Of a DNA stretch of 64,000 nt, positions 13,330-24,235 are shown one piece after another (the first letter of the stretch is position 1; every line of letters begins with the position of its first letter). The notes below the pieces were generated by a model. That model had not been told where the DNA came from, did not search any database, and saw only the letters and a list, made by a program, of their open reading frames with translations. A program made the translations under genes and the position numbers. Source of the DNA: Phyto melanocephala (taxonomy: Eukaryota > Arthropoda > Insecta > Diptera > Rhinophoridae); assembly GCA_941918925.1 (NCBI GenBank), contig OW799234.1, positions 10,569,001 through 10,633,000 of the forward strand, written 5' to 3'.

Positions 13330-14036
13330 CCTTAGTTGTTTGTTTCATAATGAGGTAGAGTGATTTACAAAATAACGAATTAAATTAATTTTTATATCAA
13401 ACTTCTTAGCGAAAATATCACCGAATAGGCAAAACCTAGAACTAAAACTATTAGTGGTATTTAGTAACCAACAGCCATTTGAGTTTGAATATAAAATATA
13501 TGCAATAATTTAAGGTTTATTTTCAAAAACTTAAAAAAAAATATGTTCTCTACTTAATAGCGTAAACAAAACTTTATTTAATACTCAATATATTCGCAAT
13601 GTATGTTTACGCGAACCACACAACTATTGCTTTATTCATAATCGTTTAATTGTTAAGTTACGATTTAAAAATACCTATTTGTTTTTTTTTTTTTTTTTTT
13701 TTTTTGCTAAATACGCTCAATTGATTTTTAAATTGTGTGTGGAAATAATTGTATTTAAAGCTGATAAATTTATATTTATTAAACACCAATGGCAGACTCA
13801 CACTCTCTGATTCGGGGGGGAGGATACAAGGAGTATGCACATTAATAACACTTGAATATATTGCACTCGTTCTTTTACTTGCACACAACAATACAAGTAT
13901 TACGACATACCAACAGTTTTGGCAAATGCTCTTAAAAAAATTATGTTTTAATCTGTTTACACTCGCATAATAAAAAACTTAAATTAAAAAAATTTAATTA
14001 TAAAATATACAAAATGGATATTTTTTACACTAAGTT

Positions 14037-14175
14037 AAGGTAAATTTATTCCATCAGGTAGTCTTGTTGCGTCAACTGATTGTTTTTTTTTTTTCGCTTA
14101 TTTTACACTTCAGCTGTCAAAGCCAAAAATTAAAAGTATTTCTCTTTCTCCGAACCTGATGAATAAATATGCCTT
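14037..14175. mobile_element. MITE of the CAAGGCATATTTATTCATCAGG family
   Basis: Left end AAGGTAAATTTATTCCATCA and right end CCTGATGAATAAATATGCCTT are inverted copies of the ends shared by the elements at 23582, 40381, 49366, 50856 and 60661. The interior carries a conserved CAACTGATT segment (CAGCTGATT in relatives). Flanks ACACTAAGT and ACGTGAAGT could be a decayed 9-bp target duplication. Confidence 0.65.
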
Positions 14176-15122
14176 GACGTGAAGTATGGAAAATAATGTC
14201 ACTTATTGATGTTTTAAGCCCCAAGATGACTATTGACCCTCCCTGTAATTTAGGGAGTCTTAAGCTTAGATCCCACTATCGGCGCAAATAGCACAATATG
14301 TACCGGTTTTTGTCGTGCTAAACCGGTACACATTTAAAAATATTGCACGATCTATTTTTGAGCGGTCTCATCGTTGCATATTGTGACAAGCTTTTGCGAC
14401 TGATATCCATCAAAATACAATTGCGACAATAATTAATAAAATACGGTCACACTATCGTGCCTTATGGTCGAAATTAACTCAATTGTTTTTGTTTATTTGC
14501 TTTTGAATACTGAAAAAAAAACGAAATATTTTTAGAGAGAGTGATTAGAAAAGAGATATGAATATGGTGCGTATGAGAGAACACCAATTTAGTGAAGCCG
14601 ATAATCAAAATTTTATTTGCAAAAGTTATGTGAGAATGAATAAGCAAAATTTAGATGGGCATTTAAAAAACTAGCATTGTATTTTAAAAAATCATAAAAA
14701 TCAATTTAAACAAAATTACGTACTGAGCAATAATATACCACAATATTATTTGTTCTTCTTCTTGTTCTGTGAACAAATGTTTGCCAGCAGAATGGTTGCC
14801 ACAAGATCATTTCTTATTATCTTACAAAAATTAATGGTAAAAATGGCCAACACTACCAATATTTTTTAATTCGACAAATTTTAATTTGTGTATTTGTGTG
14901 AATGTTGTTGGATGGATAAATAAAAAAACACAAGAAATTCCGGGGTACCAATAATATTGTACTCCCCTCCTATTCTCTTTTCCTCTCTCACCAACAAACT
15001 CAAGAGGTGCCAAATTTTAATTTGTACCTGTAAGAGCTGTCATACTAATGAGTGTAAATTTTTATATTGAGAAACTGTGAAATTAAAAGTTTTTTTACAG
15101 TCAAAGGTATCGTGGCTTCTTC

Positions 15123-15389
15123 CTTACGTACGGTCTACACCAGCCGTCGATTTGTTCGAACATCTATTTGTGCGCACATGAATTTGCCTAGAACATTTGT
15201 CAGAACATTTGTTCGAACAACGATGTCTGATATTAAAAGGCATTTTGAATATGACGACAGATAAAAAATATTAACAAAATAAACTTAATACGTTTTTCCA
15301 TATTAAAGAACATGAACAAATTTTTGATAGCGGCTCTGCCAACATTTTGTTCAAGTCTGAACAAATCGATGGCTCGTCTAGACGTAAAG
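15123..15389. mobile_element. MITE, CGATTTGTTCGAAC family, copy 1
   Basis: Left end TTACGTACGGTCTACACCAG plus CGTCGATTTGTTCGAAC is inverted at the right end (GAACAAATCGATGGCTCGTC then TAGACGTAAAG). A second copy is at 24977-25273 with the same interior landmarks (AACGATGTCTGA, AAAAGGCATTTTGAATATGA). No coding capacity. Confidence 0.75.
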
Positions 15390-16780
15390 TTAGAATAGCA
15401 AAAACTTTACATACCACAATTTCATGCAGGATACAAGGTAGACTTAACAGCCCGGTTTATAAATTTTTTTAAGCTACTAAAAAAAACTTGAAATGTTGAA
15501 TATATTATTAATAAAAATAAAATTCGCCTTTTAATATTTTTTTTTTATATATGAAGTTTGACATTTCAAAATGTAAACGAATTCCGTCGAATTTGCCATG
15601 GAGTTTACCTTGTTAAATGTACTTTGGTTTCACGAAACGATAAAACTCAGACTGTGGCTAAAATAATTATTTAATCTAAACCACCATTTACTACATATTT
15701 TTGTATGGAAATACCAGATATTAATACTTGTCGTCGCTGCTCTGACGTGACCGGTTATGTGACAATTTTTAAAATTTTTGTTATTCCTTCATTTTGAAAC
15801 TTTATCGGTCATACATCTATCCTTCAACCCATTTAATGATATCTAGGTAGGTTAAAGAATAAACAATAGTCGGAACGCGTAAGTGTTATAGTGAAAAGTT
15901 ACAAAAAAAAAACAGCAGACAGTTGTCCGAGGCTTTCGGCCACGGACTGTCCCTGCAAGCTGTGTCAGAGACACGGCCATTAAGTTTAACGTAGAATACG
16001 CCATCCGATAAGACAGAAAACATATATGTTTTGTGTCCACACTGAAACAGCAGCATAGCTTGTGTTCACGCTACAAACTCAAACACTCAACCAAACACCA
16101 CACATATGTTTGTGTATATAAACAATTTTCATTTGAGAAACTTAAATATTAGGAAGATATCAACCAATATAAAATGTATATCAAACGAAAGATAACATCT
16201 TCATTTAGCTACAAAAAAATTTTTAAAAAAAGTTATCTCGCCGTTTCCTCATAATCAATGAAATAAAGATTACAACAATAACAATCTGACATGACTCCCT
16301 ATACCGTAAGATAAAACGTATTCTACGCCAAACTAATTATTTTTTTGGTTCCAATGAAAACTAAGTAAAAAACACATAACTGAATTAGTTATAGCAACGA
16401 CGATATGCAAGTTCTATTGTATTTCATTTAGTGTAGGCTACGTCAGAGTAGTATTCCTAAAGCAACGTCCACATTTGGCAAGTATTTGCCTAAATAGGCG
16501 TGACTTCTATTTTGTCTTACATTAAATATCGCCGAAATATATAACAACAGATTAAGATTGCAATTTGATTATATCAAATAAGCTTTGAATTAAATCAACT
16601 TTCATTTATTAGGAAGAAATTTATCGATTTTAGTGGTTACGTATATTTATTTAAATATTTGCTTAATGTGAACATATCTTAAATGTTCCGCATTTTTTTT
16701 CTTATTTACAATTTTTTTTATTTTAAATTTTTACATATTTTACAAATTTTTGTTAAATGTCCTTTACTAGAGTTTCATAA

Positions 16781-17064
16781 AGCACCTAATACACGGCATG
16801 TTTTTTAAATTTGACTTTTATGAGACGTTTGTAAATCTGCATGTCTGTCAAAATTGTACTTTAACAGACAACCGTCGCTGACTGCTTTCCAGCAGCAGAG
16901 ATTTCTGCCAACGGCTGATGTCAGAAGTTTTAATTAATTAAAATTTTGTCAGATGTCAGATTTTTTTCAGAAGTAATATTTAAAAGGTAACACACGATAT
17001 GTTCGTATATAGCAGCGTGGAATTTGACATGTCAGATGTAAAAAACATGCCGTGTATTAGCTGC
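16781..17064. mobile_element. MITE with ACACGGCATG terminal repeats, complete copy
   Basis: Left end AGCACCTAATACACGGCATG and right end (CATGCCGTGTATTAGCTGCT) are inverted copies with one mismatch. The interior contains several GTCAGATGT/GACATGTCAG segments. The copy at 437-640 lacks the right end. Confidence 0.75.
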
Positions 17065-18095
17065 TTAACAAATTTTTATTTGTATATTTATATTCAATAT
17101 TTACTATATGTATATATCTGTGTGTTTTTGTTGTAGCTGTTTTTCATTAAATTTTATTAATTTCTTTCTTTAAATATACTTTTAAATTTCTTATTGATTC
17201 TGTGTTACGAAGTCCTTGTTTTTATCCGTTAAACTAGTTCATACACTTTGTTTATAACTTTTACAAAAGCATAAAGTTTTCATTTGATTATCGGTTGTAT
17301 TGAAATGTTTCAGTTTTTTTTAGCGCATAAACTGTTTATTGGATAATTGAAAATAAACAGGTCATAGTATAATATAAAAACTCTGCTGATCCAAATTGAG
17401 AGCATAATGATAGAAACATAAACATAGCATACACACAGCACATATAAAAACAGCACACCCGCATAACTTGCTTTAGTTGGAGAAACACACATTTCAATGA
17501 AAAGAAACAGAAACTTAAATTTTATTTCATTTTCCTCTGACTCCCATTACGTTTTTCCACACTACATATTTATACTTTTATACTTGCTCTGGAATGCCAA
17601 AGCAAATTGTTTTTGTTTTAACACTTTTAACTATCACTTTCAATAAACCATATTATGAGCTCACTAAAAAACTTACCAATATTCATTCAATAAAAAAAAT
17701 TAAAACAAAAAACCATAAAAAACATTTTGTACTTCATTTCACATTAGGAGCACCTTAATTCCCATAATAAAGAGGTATTTACTAAAAATATGTATGTAAG
17801 GTGGCCCACTTTGGCAGGCATGAACGTGATTATTAAATATTGTTTTTTTTTTTCTATATTTTTGTTTCACATTTACATTTATATCTAGATATATGTATAT
17901 CTGCACTTTATTTATGTAGCTACCAAAATATAATTAACTTTTGTATACAAGAAAACAAATATATATACACACACATCATACATTCCAACATAAGTACATA
18001 TAATATATATTCATATTTGGTACATCTTTACTTGTAATGAAAAAAAAAAGATTCTAAATTTAAATTTGTAACACTTGATTCTTTTCTGCCCTTAG

Positions 18096-18228
18096 ATCAT
18101 CGGGTAACCATACATTAGGTCGTCTGCCGTCACATCAGCAGCACAGCTATATGCCCGGTCCCAATAATGGTAAATATGCCACGCTTAGCAAACAATGTAA
18201 GACTTTGGAAGCCAACGATTTTTACTGA
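18096..18228 (+). CDS. Ttyh: Tweety distal alternative last exon, up to first stop
   Basis: An acceptor (TCTGCCCTTAG) ends at 18095. The exon's first base A completes the codon AG|A left open by the donor at 12258, exactly as the proximal last exon at 12364 does, so the two exons are interchangeable. The 43 complete codons end in KYATLSKQCKTLEANDFY followed by TGA (18226-18228). This short polar tail with a Cys and a terminal DFY has the look of a conserved C-terminal signature, though that conservation is my impression rather than a check. Reading frame and codon use are clean and continue without interruption other than the TGA into the next segment. Confidence 0.8.
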
Positions 18229-19956
18229 GATTCGCTTGCCTGCAGCTCTAATGCAGGCAATAGCAGTATTCGACTTAATAGCATTACCCCTTCCAATGGC
18301 ATCGGAAGAAATTCAATCAAGAGTATGTTTGCCTCAGCCACTTTACCACGTTCGGCTGGTTCTTCGTTGCGTTCTGTGTTGTCCGCCCAAACTTCAAATA
18401 CGGTTTGCAGATCGACTGGCAATGGCTTGGATTTGGATGATGATAAAGATCCACGTGATGTCACAAACAATAGCTTTAATCGTTTCGATCCCAAATACAT
18501 TAGTATTGGTCCGAAAGCGGTGAGAGGCAATAACAATTTGAGTGCGCTAGCTACTGCTACAGCCAACAAGTGTGCTACTTTAGGACGACCACATGGTGGC
18601 CGCTATGGGGGATCTTTAAAGGGTACTAGTCCCTCTCCAAATTTGCGTAGTGCCAAGACTCCTTCAATTGCAACAGTATCCAAAGATTATTTCCCCCAGC
18701 CGGATTGTATAACACAAACGTATGTTCCCAGCACAACAGAAATGCTATTACCTCAGACAACTCAGCCACCGCCTCCACCATTGCCGCCACCAAAGCCCAA
18801 GAATACATTTACAGAGATACCGGGCACTACGGGTGTAGGCAGTTCGTATGCCAAAGAACAACTGCAAATGCAATTACAGATTCAACAACAGCAGCAGCAG
18901 CAGCAGCAATATCAGTTGCAGGAAATACAACCTGTAACTGTAACACCAACGGTACAGCGACCATTGCCAGTTCAGCATCATCCACCGACAACTCATATTT
19001 TGCCGCCTTCAGCGGTCTACAGCATCGAAAGCTCTAATTATAATCAACAACAGCAGTCGCAACAAATTCATCAGCAGCAACAGCATGAACCTCCTCCACT
19101 GCCACCACCACAAACTATCACCTCCGCTACATCCCGACCTCTACCTCCACAGCCAGTAGCTGCACCAGCACCACCACCTCAACTACCCCGCTCGTTAAAT
19201 CCGAATTCAATTGTTAATCAACCTTTGCCTGAAATTCCCACACACCAAAGTCAGCCACAGCCAGCTCCTCCCCCCATACAGCAATCCAAAATATCACCAC
19301 AACCTCTGTGTGCGGCCAATCTTAATCAGTATCGTTCTCTTCAACGACCACAACAGCAGAAGCTACAACTGCAACCAGCACAAACTCAAACAACGTCGCA
19401 ACAGCAACTGAATCAATTAAACCAAATTCAGCCTCAAATCCAATTACAACCACCTAGTCTACCACCTAAAAATCGCCACAAATCTCGAGAGCACAACTCT
19501 AACATTCAGCCAATGCAGACTCTACCTCCCAAATCGAATAGTATGCGCCACCAAGAGGCGGCCGCAAACAATTACGAACAGGAAAGAGAACGTGAACGTG
19601 ATAGAGAAAGACTAAGACAAAGGGAGCGTGAACGTGATCGCGATCGTGAAAAACATGAGCGTTCGCGTCGTTCGGAGACTCTTGATAATGCACGTTCAAA
19701 TGCCGCCTACATGGATCAGCACTCCATTTCTGTAAAGAAGCAACATTCTTATGACCCTTCACAGTCATCGAGCTACCATCAACGCCATCCAGCAGCAACA
19801 ACGCCAAACAACAACTACCACTCAACCATCTTAACGAAACAGCAGCATCAGCAACAGCTGTTGGTCGAGGCACACCAGCAACAGATGTACTATCGCTCAC
19901 TGAAACGTGGCGGTTCGCAAGCCAACAATGATATGTATTCGGTGACCGAATTGTAG
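18229..19956 (+). CDS. Ttyh: Candidate readthrough extension 1 of tweety (575 codons after TGA)
   Basis: Directly after the TGA the same frame stays open for 575 codons to TAG at 19954-19956, far longer than chance in this AT-rich DNA. The sequence is intracellular-type low complexity: Ser/Asn-rich start, proline tracts (PPPPPLPPPKPK, PPPLPPPQ) that could bind SH3 or EVH1 domains, a polyglutamine run near 18883-18910, and an alternating Arg/Glu/Asp block (RERERDRERLRQRERERDRD) near 19585. Codon third positions are GC-richer than the flanking introns, as expected for a translated region. An internal ATG at 18325 cannot explain the 32 open codons before it. An alternative route that avoids the TGA is an acceptor CTTGCCTGCAG ending at 18245, which would also join in phase with the donor at 12258. 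Confidence 0.72.
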   Translation, partial: DSLACSSNAGNSSIRLNSITPSNGIGRNSIKSMFASATLPRSAGSSLRSVLSAQTSNTVCRSTGNGLDLDDDKDPRDVTNNSFNRFDPKYISIGPKAVRGNNNLSALATATANKCATLGRPHGGRYGGSLKGTSPSPNLRSAKTPSIATVSKDYFPQPDCITQTYVPSTTEMLLPQTTQPPPPPLPPPKPKNTFTEIPGTTGVGSSYAKEQLQMQLQIQQQQQQQQQYQLQEIQPVTVTPTVQRPLPVQHHPPTTHILPPSAVYSIESSNYNQQQQSQQIHQQQQHEPPPLPPPQTITSATSRPLPPQPVAAPAPPPQLPRSLNPNSIVNQPLPEIPTHQSQPQPAPPPIQQSKISPQPLCAANLNQYRSLQRPQQQKLQLQPAQTQTTSQQQLNQLNQIQPQIQLQPPSLPPKNRHKSREHNSNIQPMQTLPPKSNSMRHQEAAANNYEQERERERDRERLRQRERERDRDREKHERSRRSETLDNARSNAAYMDQHSISVKKQHSYDPSQSSSYHQRHPAATTPNNNYHSTILTKQQHQQQLLVEAHQQQMYYRSLKRGGSQANNDMYSVTEL

Positions 19957-20616
19957 GAATGCGCCTGCTGTGGCGGAGGTGTTGATGTCGTGAAACGTTC
20001 AAAGTGTTCCACAACATTAAATGCCCCTGTCGCAGCAATGGGCAATAGTTCATGCGTAGCACCCATACCTTTGCCGCCCAAGAAGCACCAACGTTCCTCA
20101 TCGAGCGGCCGAGAACCTAGAGAATCGGCGGTATCCGCCTCATATAACGCAAACAAGTGTGAAGATCACGAATACGATGAATATTGTCCGGGGGCATACG
20201 AACCCCAAACAATTCATCATCCTGGCAGCAGACAAACTCACCTCTCCACCGGCATTTCCTCATCAAAGCATCAACAGAGATCAGCCACCTTTGATGTGGC
20301 CGATGCTCGCGACTACGAACTTAAACGTTTGGGGAATCGAAGATCACAATCGCAAAATGTGACAAATCTTAAGCAAGCACGCAATGGTGGTCTTATTGCA
20401 AGCGGCAGCATTGAAAACCATCGTGGAGAACGCACTCATGATCGTGAGCGTAGTCGCAGTGATCATCGTATTGCCAGCTATGCTTGTGATGACACCGCAA
20501 ATCATGCCTTTAGCGGGAATATGGGAAATGGTGGCTTAAGTCATCATCACAACCAGCAACAACAACAACAACATCATCGGCAACAACAACGCCGTGAAAA
20601 AACATTTAAAGTATGA
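19957..20616 (+). CDS. Ttyh: Candidate readthrough extension 2 of tweety (219 codons after TAG)
   Basis: The frame continues past TAG without shift for another 219 codons to TGA at 20614-20616. It opens ECACCGGGVDVV, has a proline/lysine patch (PIPLPPKKHQRSSSS), an acidic Tyr-rich stretch (CEDHEYDEYCPGAYEP), more Arg/Glu-rich sequence and a His/Gln-rich end (HHHNQQQQQQHHRQQQRREK). Composition matches extension 1 and not the A/T-rich sequence after 20616, which suggests it too is translated. TTGTAG could also act as a weak splice acceptor, so a spliced bypass of the TAG is not excluded. Confidence 0.65.
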   Translation, partial: ECACCGGGVDVVKRSKCSTTLNAPVAAMGNSSCVAPIPLPPKKHQRSSSSGREPRESAVSASYNANKCEDHEYDEYCPGAYEPQTIHHPGSRQTHLSTGISSSKHQQRSATFDVADARDYELKRLGNRRSQSQNVTNLKQARNGGLIASGSIENHRGERTHDRERSRSDHRIASYACDDTANHAFSGNMGNGGLSHHHNQQQQQQHHRQQQRREKTFKV

Positions 20617-20868
20617 TTTTTAGAGACGTCATAAAAATTTAGCCCCACTACCGAGGGGTCACCCACACCCAAGCGGGTGCAAACCATCTATGTGGCTACA
20701 TGGTAAAAAAAAAAAAAAGAACACGACAGCAACCCCAAACAGCTGGCTATTGAATGACATTCATTCAAAAAGCAAATTATTATTAGGCCCTAATGTATGG
20801 TGGTGGTGACTGGTAAAAGGTAACCAAAGTGGTGGCGGCAAATGGAGCGGTTTTGTAATAATAATAAA

Positions 20869-21474
20869 AGGTTCGTTCGAGTACTTTTACTGCACTTTGT
20901 AGTAAATGAGTAATTATTTAGTAAATTGAAAATTTTACTCTCAAAAAGAGAATTTGTTCAAAAAAGTACTCGAACAGACATTTGTAAAAATTCGTAAGAT
21001 TGAAGCAACAGCTGATGGCAAATAAATAAAGTTTAATGGGAACTATGTACATACATACATATGTGCAAATATGTATTTGTGTATGTATACCTGCGCCAGA
21101 TTCAGGCAGTTCCATTCTTTCATCTGTAGACATTGTTAACTAACTTTATTTCACAAACAACTTAAATTTAATAATATTTTGCACTTTTGTTGGGATTTTC
21201 CTTTTTTTTAATACTTTTTTCACAAATTGTATACTTTTTGTTTGCTTACTTTTGTTTGTTTACCTTTTGAATCATATGTTTTTTGGTTTTGCTAAATCTT
21301 ACAGCAAGAAATTTCTGTTGTAAAAATTTGCAAATACTCAGTCAAGAACTGTCACTTTTCGCTCTCTATTTGTGCTCTCATTTACTACAAATTTGTGTAA
21401 ACGAACGCAATTTCGTAAAATGCAGTAAAAATTTGTACAAATTCGTACAAATTTGTGAGTTCTCGAACGAACCT
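20869..21474. mobile_element. Inverted-repeat element, AGGTTCGTTCGAG ends, copy 1
   Basis: Left end AGGTTCGTTCGAG with a subterminal TTTACTGCACTTTGTAGTAA block is mirrored at the right end by TTTACTACAAATTTGTG, CAGTAAAAATTTGTACAA and CTCGAACGAACCT. Its interior contains AAC/TTTG-rich filler and a CATA microsatellite. A second copy lies at 31790-32232. Confidence 0.7.
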
Positions 21475-22663
21475 AAAGATAATTTTAAGGAGACCAGCTG
21501 TGAATTTGTTGCTTGATTTAATTGTAACGAATTATGTTGGCGTAATTGGCATTATTATATTAAAACGCCTAGTAGTTAAATGTTACTTATACTTATAAAA
21601 TTAATTAATTGCTCTAAAGCTGTGAAACAAAATATTTGTATCTTAGGGTATTGTTCTTTTTTTATTATTATTGAGTACATATGTACATACATTATGTATA
21701 ACTAAACAATTGAATTTAATATGTTATTCGGTTAAATGCGTTTAGGTTTTATTATTATGGTAATTGTAACAAAGAAAACAAAAGAAAAACAAAAAAAAAA
21801 CGAAACAAATCAGTTGTAGAAAAACAGTGGAGTTTAAATTGTGACTCTCATCACACACTTTCACTTCACAACAAAAAGAAATTTTACTGTTCACTGTTCA
21901 ATTATTTCATTACAACAACACAAACCACTCTACCAACTTATTACTCACAAGAGATACAAAGGAAACATTAAACTCTTTTAAAATAATAATAATAATAAAA
22001 CGAACAAACAAAAAAGATAGAGATTAAATATTACCTCAAACTCTAAGAGCGAATTTTTTACACAAAGAATAACGATGAAATTGGAATTATTATTTCATGA
22101 CGATACAAAATGATTCTGCAATTTCAAACAAAAGCTCTTCAATAATATTTTCTGGTACTAAAATTTTATTTCACTGAGCAAAAATTACAAAAAAAAAAAA
22201 AAAAAGAAATTTTATAAAAATATGGCAACATTGTTGAGGTCATGAGTGACTTTAAAGAAGAGCTTTAAAAATAATCTACATTATCTCACGGTTGCGTTTT
22301 ACAACAGGTTCTGTATGGCAAACTGTTTATGCCTCAGTTCTGTGTGATAATTTAAATTTTAAAGCATGGAACAGCAATAAATTCCATTCGAAAGTGAAAC
22401 TGAATTCACACTTTGCTTCTCTTAGTAGAAAAATAAAAACTAAAAACATTTTTAATTTATCAAGTGGAATTATTATAGACATTTCTATTTACATTACTTT
22501 CAGCAAATTTTACAGGAGAGAAAAAAACTTCTTATATTTCATATTTGTACCTGAGGGTAAAACCAAAAATATAGACGGTTTATTTTATGATATTCTTCAT
22601 GTATGACCACAATCTATAAAAAAAAAAAAAAAACACAAATTGGAGTTAGTAATGAACACTGAA

Positions 22664-22872
22664 GGGTGCCCCGGTGGACTAGTCAGTAGTGTGGTGGTCT
22701 GCTAGTTTGGGGGTTGCGGGTTTGATTCCCGCCAAAGACTCTGGTGTTGTCTGCTTCTCTTTCTCTTCTATTCTAACTATTCTTACTTTTCTATTCAGGT
22801 ATCACAATGGGATCAATAAAATGGACCCAAGTGAGCTGCACAACAGCTGCCTGTTCTACCTAACCTAACCTA
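22664..22872 (+). mobile_element. tRNA-derived SINE
   Basis: The head has RNA polymerase III internal promoter boxes in the usual order: an A-box-like TAGTCAGTAG at 22680-22689 and a B-box-like GGTTTGATTCC at 22719-22729, inside a tRNA-like fold ending GATTCCCGCC. A non-tRNA body follows, and the tail is three copies of CCTAA (22856 onward) before AT-rich sequence. It lacks an acceptor stem and has a SINE body, so it is not a functional tRNA gene. Confidence 0.75.
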
Positions 22873-23581
22873 ATAAACACTAAACTAATAATGTACTGTA
22901 TTCAAAAGTTTTTCCTTGAAAAATTTTTATGTGAGAGGATTTAGCAGTTTATCTTATCAAACCTTTTTACGCACTTCAAGACTTAAATTGATGGAAAACT
23001 ACATGCTGGTCGACGAGGCGTATCTTTCTCCACCACACGGCATCAAAATATCAATTGACTTAAAAGAAGGATTTGGCAGGTTTGCATATTAAGCCGACGA
23101 TATATTAAATGGATATTAGTGTGCATACCTGAAAGGGTGTAAATATTTTTAAAGTGAAAGTAGGACCTACTTTAAAGATGTTTTCTTTTCTGACGTAAAT
23201 GTTGCTTTAAAATCTAACCTGTGCCTATCTTTGTGCTGTTTTCTTAAAAATTGCAATATTTCAAACGGGTGTAAAAATTTTGCCATTAAAATTAAGAAAA
23301 AATTTTACATGTCGTACCCTTAATTAAATTAAAGGGTTAGAATACTGCCCTCTTTAACAGCTGATTTTAAAAAGAAAAAGAATAAAGTTTTTCTGGTGTT
23401 AAAAAATAATTTTTTAACCCAAATTATTAAAATGGTAGCAAGAAATGCTGTTTTACATAAAAATATAGCATCATGTTCTATTCTGCTGATTATAAAGGAA
23501 GCAGTTTGTTAGGGTGCAGGTGCACTTTGAAAAGTGTTTTACAATAAAAGGGCAACATTGTGTGTTTGAAAAGAAAACATC

Positions 23582-23835
23582 CAAGGCGAATTTATTTATC
23601 AGGTGGTGGTAATTCTACAACAAATACAACATTAAAAAAACAACATGGTTTTTTATTGTTGCTTTCGACTGTCGATGTGTCAAAAACTACATGGTTTTTG
23701 TTTGTGTTTTTTTTTGCGCGGGAAGGAGTAATCTATGTAAACATAAATAATATTTGACAATTCAATCATAATTTTTGCAAATAAAAAAGTAGATCAGCTG
23801 CGTTGTCAACACCACCTGATAATGAATTCGCCTTG
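23582..23835. mobile_element. MITE, CAAGGCGAATTTATTTATCA ends, with exact 9-bp target duplication
   Basis: Terminal repeats begin CAAGGCGAATTTATTTATCA on the left; the right end is the inverted copy with a small deletion (TGATAATGAATTCGCCTTG). The 9-bp GAAAACATC occurs directly on both sides (23573-23581 and 23836-23844). The interior is nearly identical to the copy at 40381-40632, so both inserted recently. A 9-bp duplication would fit a Mutator-like transposase; the family is otherwise unassigned. Confidence 0.85.
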
Positions 23836-24235
23836 GAAAACATCATAAGATGATTGCAAATATGAAATTATAGTCCAACGATTAGATAAAGAGGTCAAAA
23901 ACGGCAAATAACTGTCAAAAATATATATTTTTTAAATATAATTCTAAAAAGTTGTTTTACTTTATAAGAAGTCAAATTGTCCTCCTTTCACACAATGTAC
24001 GCTATGATTTCAAGACATTTTCTTTTAAACAATTTAACCTATTTTAATGGTGTTTTGGTTTCTGACAAAAATGTTACAACAATGCTACCATTCGAACGGG
24101 TTTATGTTCTGTTGTAAAAATACAAGCAAGAGTGGAAACAGTTATCGTTCACTTTTCTGAAAATGTTGCACAAATAACTGGCAAGAGTGTATCAAATCTT
24201 AGCACCAATTATAATTCAGTGTAACAAAGCATCCT

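Larger units (their letters stand above)
12716..18095. other. Intron / alternative 3'UTR with inverted-repeat elements
   Basis: Between the two alternative last exons of the tweety gene. The first part may be 3'UTR of the proximal isoform. Elements inside: a 127-bp palindrome (13203-13329), a MITE (14037-14175), a MITE (15123-15389) and a MITE (16781-17064). An inverted pair TGTACCGGTTT/AAACCGGTACA lies at about 14299-14333. Elsewhere only AT-rich sequence and CATA repeats are seen. Confidence 0.6.

Noticed and set aside
18325..19956. Separate gene starting at the ATG at 18325
   Set aside because: The frame is already open for 32 codons upstream to the TGA and in phase with the tweety exon; no promoter or separate 5' exon is visible, so an extension of tweety is the simpler reading.
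19499..20101. 200-codon open frame on the minus strand
   Set aside because: Antisense to the tweety extensions; its openness follows from the codon structure of the plus-strand frame, which has proline, glutamine and Arg/Glu tracts.
22292..22606. 104-codon open frame on the plus strand
   Set aside because: AT-driven composition (Lys, Asn, Ile, Phe), no splice or domain support and no matching neighbour.
22664..22740. tRNA gene
   Set aside because: A and B boxes are present but no acceptor-stem pairing is visible and a SINE body with CCTAA tail follows.
22856..22872. Telomeric repeat tract
   Set aside because: Only three CCTAA units, located at the end of a SINE; brachyceran flies do not use TTAGG telomeres.
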